Origin: Stenopsyche tienmushanensis
Lineage: Eukaryota; Arthropoda; Insecta; Trichoptera; Stenopsychidae
Length of the DNA stretch: 64,000 bases
Direction of reading: 5' to 3'
Assembly (NCBI GenBank): GCA_008973525.1
Contig: WACJ01000520.1
Location: 1,302,001 to 1,366,000 of the forward strand
The notes under the pieces were generated by a model. That model saw only the letters and a list, made by a program, of their open reading frames with translations. It ran no database searches and was not told the origin of the DNA. How positions within the stretch are numbered: the first letter of the stretch is position 1; the number at the start of each line of letters is the position of its first letter. Below are positions 57,146 to 64,000 of this stretch, one piece after another. A program made the position numbers and the translations under genes.

Positions 57146-58106
57146 GTAGAAGATGATTCCCTGTTTCAAGCTTCTCACACTCGGTGCAATAATTTTGTAG
57201 GTATCCCGAGGGTTGTCTGTATTCGGAAAAAATTCAATTTTGTGCACTTTAACATAACAAAATCGAAATTAAATTCGTAATTAAATTTGGCATGGCGCTC
57301 CCCCAGAAAGATTTTGAAACTTTTTCAAGTATATTAATTTGGCAAGTGCGCCACGGGGCGTTGCGAAAACGAAACGGAAATTAAAAATCCTCTTTATTAT
57401 TATTATTTTTAGTATTATTACGGGGAGGCAAATTATTTCCAAAACGGTTCCGTTTTCGGGAGAGCTCCTCGGGGCACGACAGAACAAAAGCGGAGCCCGG
57501 GAACACGGCGTCGAGGTACAATGTTTTACATAATAAAATGCATGCTTTGACGATGCATATTTTAGGGGCTTAGAATTATATTCCCGATCCGCTGTTGTTC
57601 GCCGAATTATTAAAGAACAATCAGTGATTTTAAGCTCGGTACATAACCACGATGGGAGCTCATTTGTGTTTCATTTAAATTTGGAATGCAAATGAACATG
57701 GAACATTGTATCGAATGGGCAGTCCCATAACGAACTCGTAACAAGGGAAACCTGAATATTACGTTTTTATAATAAAAAAAATAGAGATTAATATGTAGAA
57801 TCATTTTAAAATTTAAAAAAAATCTGAACATAATATTCGTAGGGTTGAATCATATTCTTATTATGAAAAGCTTACTAGTAAACAATTTATTATTTTAAAG
57901 CACTCTATTTGAATTCAGATGGTCATCAAAATTCGATTTAAAATATGTCTGGCTAAAATAATGAGACCATAAGAACACGCTCGTCTTTCTAAAGATTTAT
58001 TCTTCAAGCATGCCTGAAAACCACACTATCAGCATTGTTTTATATTAAAAGTTAACCAGCAATATTTTATTGAAATAATCCATATATTTTTATCGACCAC
58101 AAATTG
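57146..58106. other. Unique sequence with a GC-richer stretch (57270-57540)
   Basis: Frames of 64-73 residues on both strands with no domain. The less AT-rich part has no terminal repeats. Nothing else seen. Confidence 0.45.
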
Positions 58107-58108
58107 TA

Positions 58109-58487
58109 TTAGGTTGTCCCATAAGTTTCTTTCGCAAATGAACATAGATTTAATCATAGTCATGGTTGAAGAAAACCCGCGATATACTATTCGCGAAATA
58201 GCTAACAAGTTAGAAACTCCACGAACATCCGTTCATAATCATCTGACAAATTCTTTACGCGGTAAAAATTTTAATTAATTTTTTTTTATAAAAATGTAGC
58301 TTGATCAATATTTTACCAACAAACCTGGGAAATTTTGGCAAGAATGCATTATGAGGCTTCCGGAGAGATGGTAAAAGGTAATAAAACAGAATGGATAATA
58401 ATTTATTCAATAAATTTTGGTGTAATACAAATTATTGTTTATTGTTTTCTTAATATGAAAACGAAAGAAACTTATGGGACACCCTAA
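58109..58487 (+). mobile_element. Internally deleted mariner element with intact ends and TA duplication
   Basis: Starts TTAGGTTGTCCCATAAGTTT and ends with the inverted AAACTTATGGGACACCCTAA. TA lies on both sides (58107-58108, 58488-58489). Inverted repeats run about 27 bases with few differences. The 379-bp body keeps the two extremes of a mariner transposase and lacks the catalytic centre. It could have been moved only by a transposase supplied in trans. Confidence 0.85.
58138..58278 (+). pseudogene. Mariner transposase N-terminal helix-turn-helix fragment, plus C-terminal remnant
   Basis: A 46-residue frame reads MVEENPRYTIREIANKLETP then RTSVHNHLTN, the paired-like DNA-binding motif that recognises mariner ends. 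It stops at 58276-58278. About 20 bases later another frame (about 58300-58398) gives LDQYFTNKPGKFWQECIMRL, the C-terminal tail typical of mariner, with one premature stop at 58372-58374. All of the DD34D domain is missing between them. Confidence 0.75.
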
Positions 58488-58512
58488 TAATTAAAATCCT
58501 AATGCTATACAT

Positions 58513-59030
58513 AAGGGTCATTTAGAAAGTCCTAACGGTCAGTTTGTTTGATCTCACGTGTTTGTCGGCCATTTTGTTTAGTCACGGTAAATTCTTCCAA
58601 TGGAGATGTCGTCGCGGTCATCCGTTTTTTGACTTTACAGAACAATACCACCGCGAATATCTATCAGAAGCTTGTGGAAGCTTATGGTAGTTATGTGATT
58701 AGTCGACAATATGTCACGAAGTGGATTAGATTGTTGAGAGAAGGTCGTACTGATACTCATAATGAAATAAGGAATGGGAGACCATCAGTGATTTCTGACG
58801 AACTTGTGCAAAAAATTGAATACAAAGTGCAAAATGACTACCGTGTGATGCTTGCCAACCTTTACGAAGAATTTCCTGAGATTTATCTAAGTCTTCTTGA
58901 TGATATTGTGTTGGAAAAACTCAGTTGCAAGACGTTGTGGGCAAGATAGATGTTCAGAATGTTCACACGGAAATACCGTCAAAATCGTATGACTGCCGAA
59001 TTTTCGGATCTTTTTGCAAGTTTTTTATAT
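58513..59030 (+). pseudogene. SETMAR-type mariner transposase, N-terminal relic
   Basis: After a leader shared with 52.5 kb, the frame from 58605 reads DVVAVIRFLTLQNNTTANIY, then QYVTKWIRLLREGRTDTHNE, NGRPSVISDELVQKIE and LYEEFPEIYLSLLDDIVLEK. These are the two helix-turn-helix domains of mariner transposases of the type also found fused in SETMAR, with the linker motif GRPS between them. The frame stops at 58947-58949, where the family usually has Trp. Another 25 or so recognisable residues (...MFTRKYRQNRM) follow before similarity is lost near 59030. No catalytic aspartate is present. It belongs to a different mariner lineage from the element ending 25 bp upstream. Confidence 0.75.
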
Positions 59031-60324
59031 GTTTAAGCCATTTTACATATAATGTACATCTCTGAATAGCTTATATAATCAAGGAAATCATATTTCAGCC
59101 TGAAGGATATAATACATTAGCTAGCAGATTGATTTCGCCGGGCTGGAAACTCACAATTAATTTCCTCCTTGCGGCGCGGCAAATTGACGGCAATGGCTTG
59201 CAATAGATAAATTGCTCAAAGGATATAAAATATATGTCTCTATCGACGCACACGTCTTCTTGTAGGTGACCTCCTCTCCACTCGCCCGCGAGTGATGTAG
59301 AGATGAAAGCGACCGCCCTTATATTAAACGATATTTTGTAACAAGATATTGCCATTCTAGAGGGTGCTGAAACAAGGGATAAACGCTTGCTCCGGCTTCA
59401 AAGACGAGGGGTGCCCATTTTCTCGCCGTACAACCGTATCAATAAACCTTAAATAGAAAAAAAACGAAAGCAGACAATTCCTTAAGCGATACTTTTTCGA
59501 TCGGCTTCCGAGTGTGCCCTTTGTTGCTAATCGGAGGTTCGATCCTTGTGCATCCGGTTCGGGTCTACATACATTTTTAAATAGGTGATCGTATTTTTTG
59601 CGCTCTAAGGGCTTGCCCGTATTAGAGACAATTTTGTACGTACGTAGAAAAAATATATAAATTGTATAGTGTATTCTGTGAGCAATTTTACATTTGGAGG
59701 ATCACATTAGGACGTAAAATATTAGTAGTAAATATATTTCGTTTTTTTAATCCATAATACATTGTTTGAAAGGTGGAAGATGGTCTAGAAAAATAATGTC
59801 TATTTTTAAATGCGTATTTATAAAAAGTCGGACGGAGGATGAGAGCCCAACTGCGAGACTCCAATGACGATACACTTTATTTAGGACACACTTTTGCGCT
59901 ACTAAAAGCATCAAATATTTTAGTTTTGAATAATTTTCACCCAAATTTTCGTTTGAGTGGTAATTATATATAAAATAATTAAAGGCTAGACAAAGTTATA
60001 ACATCCTTTAATTTCAAATGTTAGTATAAGGGGTTTAATATCTACAAATTTGGGAGACCAAATGTGCTAATATTTCATATTAATCGTCTTGATCCAGGTT
60101 AACCCTGATTTCCTAATCCTAATGGTGTCACCTCATCATTAAGGGGGTATTCTAGTCTAGGGGCATACATTTTGGGTGTTTGCAAGTTTGATAAAAAGGG
60201 AACAAGAACAAAAAATATTTTTAAAATATATGTTTTTACCAAAAATTTGTTAACATTTTCGGAATATATGAAAAAATAAAATAAAAATAAATTAAAATTA
60301 AAATTAAAAAATATATAGGCTGGC
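59031..60324. other. Unique sequence, no gene recognised
   Basis: Frames of 65-88 residues without domains. 'ggaggttcgatccttgtg' near 59536 resembles a tRNA B box, but no A box or acceptor stem can be paired with it. Confidence 0.45.
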
Positions 60325-60785
60325 AATGTGTAAGGGATAAAAAAAGCGTGTCCTGGTTGACACAATTTTAATCCTTATTTTCATCTTAAATAAATTTAAA
60401 TTTAAATATTCTTGATATATAAATATGTCGCTATAGTGTGTACCTCAATGAAATAAAAATATTCTATTTTCACAAAATGGCAACTGTTTCAAAAAGGTAA
60501 TTTTTTATTATTTTTTTTTACAGTTTTATTTTTTTTTAAATAGTTAAAAATAAAATTTTGATATAAATCTGGTAGGAACGATAGAAAAATATATAAAAAA
60601 GATTTTTATTAAGTTTAAAATAAATCAATTAATTAAAACTTGAGATATCATGTCAACCGTGCTGAAAAAAGTGTTTTCGAAAAAAATGGCTATATAATTT
60701 CGTAAATTTCTTTGGAGAATATATTTTTAAAAGCCCAAATTTGAAAATATGCAAATAAAAACAAATCATTTTTTTTCAAAATTCT
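60325..60785 (+). repeat. W repeat, copy 4
   Basis: 'gtgtcctggttgacacaatt' at the left, 'gtcgctatagtgtgtacctc', 'aaatctggtagg', core 'cttgagatatcatgtcaacc' with 'gtgctgaaaaaagtg', and right end 'gaaaatatgcaaataaaaac'. The A/T-rich filler between boxes differs from the other copies, while the boxes are conserved. Confidence 0.65.
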
Positions 60786-62684
60786 AGACTTAAATAATAA
60801 ATAAATTAAATATTATTATATGAAGATCTAAATTTTAGTGAGCCATGAAATTGTTTAAGATTCATTTAGACGTTCATTTTGCTGGAAAAAAATATCGGTA
60901 ATCTTCAATGGATGTTCGATTATGGCTGGATGGATTTTTAAATATTAAAACGCTCAATATTGCGTGGATTATGCGTAAATCTTCAAGGCTTTTTCAAAAA
61001 TTATATAAATAGAAAATTATTCGATACGAATTTTTGCATCTTTTTTCCCCTCATCCAATGAAGAGACGCGAAAAAAATACCCATTTTAGAAAATAACAAT
61101 GCTTTGTCTTTAGCAACATGATTATTCTTTGAAATTGTGCCCTCGGGCTCCTGTCTATCCCACCCCTTAAGAATATCGTTTAAGGTTTTCTTACAGTCTG
61201 TATTATGAATATAAAACCTCACAATTTTACCCAGTCGAGAGATATTACGCTGCTTTCTTTTCTGTATTAAAAATTATATATGCTCAATAAATTCGGCATG
61301 TTGTAAAAATACCAATATTGCGTATGTAGTTCCAAGACATTACGAATTGGATGTTACATAAGAATCTGAGGTGAAATTTTTATCATGGCAGAAACATGTT
61401 GGATAAGATCTTCGTGTCTTTAAATCCTACGAAAAAATTAATCTGTCATGTAAAAAAATTGTAATCCGTTTTAAATTTATAAAGAACGTTTATGTATTTA
61501 TTTTTTGTAAGAAGGTTTCTATAAATTCTTGGTAATTTAAAAGCAATCATCACTCACGATGCAGCCATTAAATTCATTGTTATAATGCTTTTTCGATACG
61601 AGTACGTCTGATGATATTAGATCATGCTATTTATACAGGTTGATATAAAATAGTTTCGACCACAAATGGTTGCTCTTTGACGTACATTACTAGAAGCCCA
61701 AAACTAATTTGCTGATCCTTATGACCGTAAACCGTGAATTGCGAACTGTTTTGAATAAATATTTGTTAATGAAATGTAATGGAAAATAATAGCCAAATCA
61801 AAGCGCAAACAAACAATCCCATGTCGCATTTAGTATCATATAATTTTGAAACATCCCCTATGTGACCACAATTAAAATCAGTTTAATTTTTTTGCACAAC
61901 GACATGATCGAGATTAAATTTTTGATTGATCCGATCGTGGGACGATTCGCTCGAGGAATGCTCCCGAATGCAAGTCCCACGCTGTAAAGTCGCTCTCTAA
62001 TTTAATTTTACGATAGTTCCGAAAAGTCCTCTCACTCTCATTCGTTCGCATAAATCCGTCGGAATATTTTAAAGCGGTTTTCCAAATTCTGGAGAATTTT
62101 TATGCCGTCGTAAAGTGCCCCAGATGAGTTATTATCAATTCGAAAGCGCGCTCAATCAGCCATGAACCGACCAATAATATTTTATTGTTCGCGATGAAAA
62201 TAATCCCCGTCGGTTAAATGGAAAAGTTCCAATCACAGTTGAGCGTTTTATTGAAAGATTTCACTTATAGCAAAATTTTCATATTAAAATACTCGGAATT
62301 GGATGTTTTGGGGGCTCCCGGCGGACATCTTTAATAGTGTAATCAGTCAAAGAGTAATATTCTTCGAATGAATCAAGAAAATTGTATTTAAAGTTTTAAC
62401 TCGAATTTATAGACGATTTCGGCGTAATGTATTGAAAACTTTAATCTGTGTTTTATTAAAAATTTATAAAAAAATCCTCATCCACCTTTTAAATACAATT
62501 CTACGATATTTTACAGTTGAAAGTTCGCCCCTTTTTGCACCGAATTGGGACTGGGGATGAAAAATGGGTTGTTTATGACAATATTTTTTAGTAAAATGGC
62601 TTTCCCTGAAACAAAAACCATATCCGATTCCAAAGCCTGGATTGACGACCCGCAAGATTATTTTGTGGGATATTCAAGAAATTA
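60786..62684. other. Unique sequence, no gene recognised
   Basis: Frames of up to 73 residues without domains. The stretch at 61900-62350 is less AT-rich. No transposon ends seen. Confidence 0.45.
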
Positions 62685-62960
62685 TCTAATATATAAAAAT
62701 GAATTGGGTTTTGTTCGTTCAAAATGCGCTACCATACCGTTCATCAAATTGCAATGAAAATTCGTTCATTTATTGCTAAGGACTCCGCGAATAACATAGG
62801 CATAGTCTAATATATAAAAATCAATGTTTGTTTATCCGTATTTAATGCACCGCCATATTGTTCATTCGATTACGATAAAACTTTGTCAACTTGAACTTTG
62901 AAATCTGGCAAAACAATAACTGCAGATATGTGTTAACAGCAATTAAAAAAGAAGAGTCAA
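62685..62960 (+). mobile_element. Helitron-like dimeric 5' region, copy H4
   Basis: A|TCTAATATATAAAAATGAAT at 62685, then 'gcgctaccataccgttcatc' and 'aaattgcaatgaaaattcg'. A second module starts at 62816, TCTAATATATAAAAATCAAT, with 'tttaatgcaccgccatattg' and 'cgataaaactttgtc'. This is the same two-module order as H2. The 3' end with CTAG is missing; the sequence is replaced by the mariner fragment downstream. Confidence 0.55.
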
Positions 62961-63153
62961 AGTCGAATGTCGAGAATTAATCAGGAATAATTTAGAAATT
63001 ATGCAAGATGACGATGCACGACTCTATAAGGCGAAGAAGACGACTGAAAAAATCGGGGAATTAAAATGGGAAGAACTTCCAAATGCTTCATATTCATCAG
63101 ACTTGACTCCGATGGATTATCATCTTTTTCGATCTTTGGAATATTCTTTTTAG
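62960..63153 (+). pseudogene. Mariner transposase catalytic-core fragment (DD34D)
   Basis: The frame through 63001 reads IMQDDDARLYKAKKTTEKIG, then ELKWEELPNASYSSDLTPMD and YHLFRSLEYSF, stopping at 63151-63153. It aligns with the HDNARPH...YSPDLAPSDYHLF region of mariner. The second Asp and the final Asp are separated by 34 residues, the DD34D spacing. His and Asn around the second Asp are replaced by Asp. The first catalytic Asp, helix-turn-helix and ends are missing. Its lineage cannot be tied with certainty to either mariner at 58 kb. Confidence 0.75.
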
Positions 63154-63194
63154 TTGAAAAAAAAAATAATTCTTTACTTTTTAAATAACTGGAC

Positions 63195-63560
63195 TTTAAA
63201 CTGATGGAATCATCGGTCCATATTTATTCCAAAACGAAACATATCAAAGTACTAAAGATCGATGATAAGCAAGTTTTTTCCATTTAAACTGGATGTTTTA
63301 TATACACAGCGCATGCCACGATTGACATTCTGTACGAGCGATCGACGTGAGCTGTCCACCCAGATCGTCCTATTTAACGCCTTTATACTTTTTTCTTTGG
63401 AGCTATCTTAAATTACAGGTTTATGTACATAAACCGTATACAATGAATACCCTCAATGTCTACATAACGAATGCCATCTAGCAAATTCAGCCCGATTTAT
63501 GCGAAAAAGTCAACGAAAATTAGATCTCCCGAATACGCGCTACTTGCTACACACAATCTT
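63195..63560 (+). pseudogene. Q-family DDE transposase relic, best C-terminus (Q4)
   Basis: It begins like Q1 ('atcatcggtccatatttatt', 'ccaaaacgaaac'). It has 'gattgacattctgtacgagc' where Q1 has MNILHE, then a frame reading YLTPLYFFLWSYLKLQVYV and, after a stop, QIQPDLCEKVNEN. The Asp expected in LTPLDYFLW is replaced by Tyr, so the third catalytic position is lost. It directly follows the mariner fragment. Several stops; dead copy. Confidence 0.65.
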
Positions 63561-64000
63561 GCTGTTGATTGTGGTACATGCTATCAGGACTTAATTATGG
63601 CACAAAAGGTTAAGCAAAATGATTTAATATAATGCTTTTTTTAGATTTATTTATGTTTGAAAATATTTCCAAATTCGTCTGATTGGAAAACTTGATCGAA
63701 AGAGTGTCAGGATAGCGTAGGAGGGATGACACCGCAACGTGGAGGAAGACACATCAAAATACTATTGCTGCTTTAATTTAAAAGCTCAATTGGATAGACT
63801 GTTAGACATGGTAGCATGCAAGGTATCCGCCATTTTGTTGAGATCAGATCACGTGCGTCGTAGAATCGCGCCTGCGCACATTGAAAATGGAGGTTTATAG
63901 TATTTTTTTAATTAATCTTATTGATTATTGCTGCGACTCAAAGAGCATTTTTTGATAATCCCACTAATTTTTAAAGTAAATTTCACAAAATTGATTTTAA
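63561..64000. other. No gene recognised
   Basis: 'tccgccattttgttgagatc' with 'agatcacgtg' near 63828-63855 faintly resembles the inverted leader of the SETMAR-type mariner. A TTAA-type box (aaaaggttaag) lies near 63606. Otherwise nothing recognised. Confidence 0.4.

Noticed and set aside
59500..59575. ggttcgatcc B-box-like motif
   Set aside because: No matching A box, anticodon arm or acceptor stem nearby.
1..64000. CRISPR arrays, operons, prophage or bacterial genes
   Set aside because: No regularly spaced repeats, ribosome binding sites or clustered co-oriented frames; all coding similarity is to eukaryotic transposable elements.

Overview
The window looks like a gene-poor, AT-rich stretch of an arthropod nuclear genome, most likely an insect. 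Evidence for this is the density of decayed R1-clade non-LTR retrotransposons, mariner/IS630-Tc1 relics, a hAT element, Helitron-like ends, and TTAA- and TA-flanked MITEs. There are no operons, ribosome binding sites or long open frames. I found no convincing host protein-coding exon, no rRNA, no confident tRNA and no CRISPR array. The species cannot be named from what is visible. The window could be intergenic or a large intron.

Layout. 0.9-2.3 kb: two R1-like fragments, a gag zinc-knuckle piece and an ORF2 C-terminus, each with a related 3'UTR. 4-8.7 kb: Helitron-like, TIR-MITE and piggyBac-like pieces. 10-11.5 kb: a non-LTR ORF2 relic that has lost its RT core, abutting a DDE transposase relic. 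13-21 kb: pogo/Tigger-like MITEs, palindrome-bearing 'S' repeats and one 'W' repeat in otherwise unique DNA. 26-34.5 kb: S repeats, a long-TIR MITE, a Tigger-like element with an internal W repeat, a TTAA element, and an R1 fragment sandwiched between two S repeats. 36-37.6 kb: a dimeric Helitron-like element, a pogo MITE and a DDE relic. 39.6-45.6 kb: the densest region. Here a TTAA-family repeat is split by a hAT element with an 8-bp target duplication, and that hAT is itself split by a 5'-truncated R1-clade retrotransposon whose reverse transcriptase core is the only substantial coding region in the window. 47.5-63.6 kb: further S, W, P, T and DDE copies, an internally deleted mariner with intact ends, a separate SETMAR-type mariner N-terminal relic, a mariner catalytic-core fragment and a second dimeric Helitron-like copy.

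The families labelled S, W, P, Q, T, U, V and X are my own names, given to sequences that recur inside this window. They were recognised by eye, so their outer limits are approximate unless a target duplication is cited. The intervals between them, including several GC-richer unique islands, contain only short chance ORFs. Nothing here amounts to a working multi-gene system. The most interesting signals are the nested insertion, a conserved near-perfect palindrome dispersed in nine copies, and conserved 3'UTR hairpins in the R1 relics.
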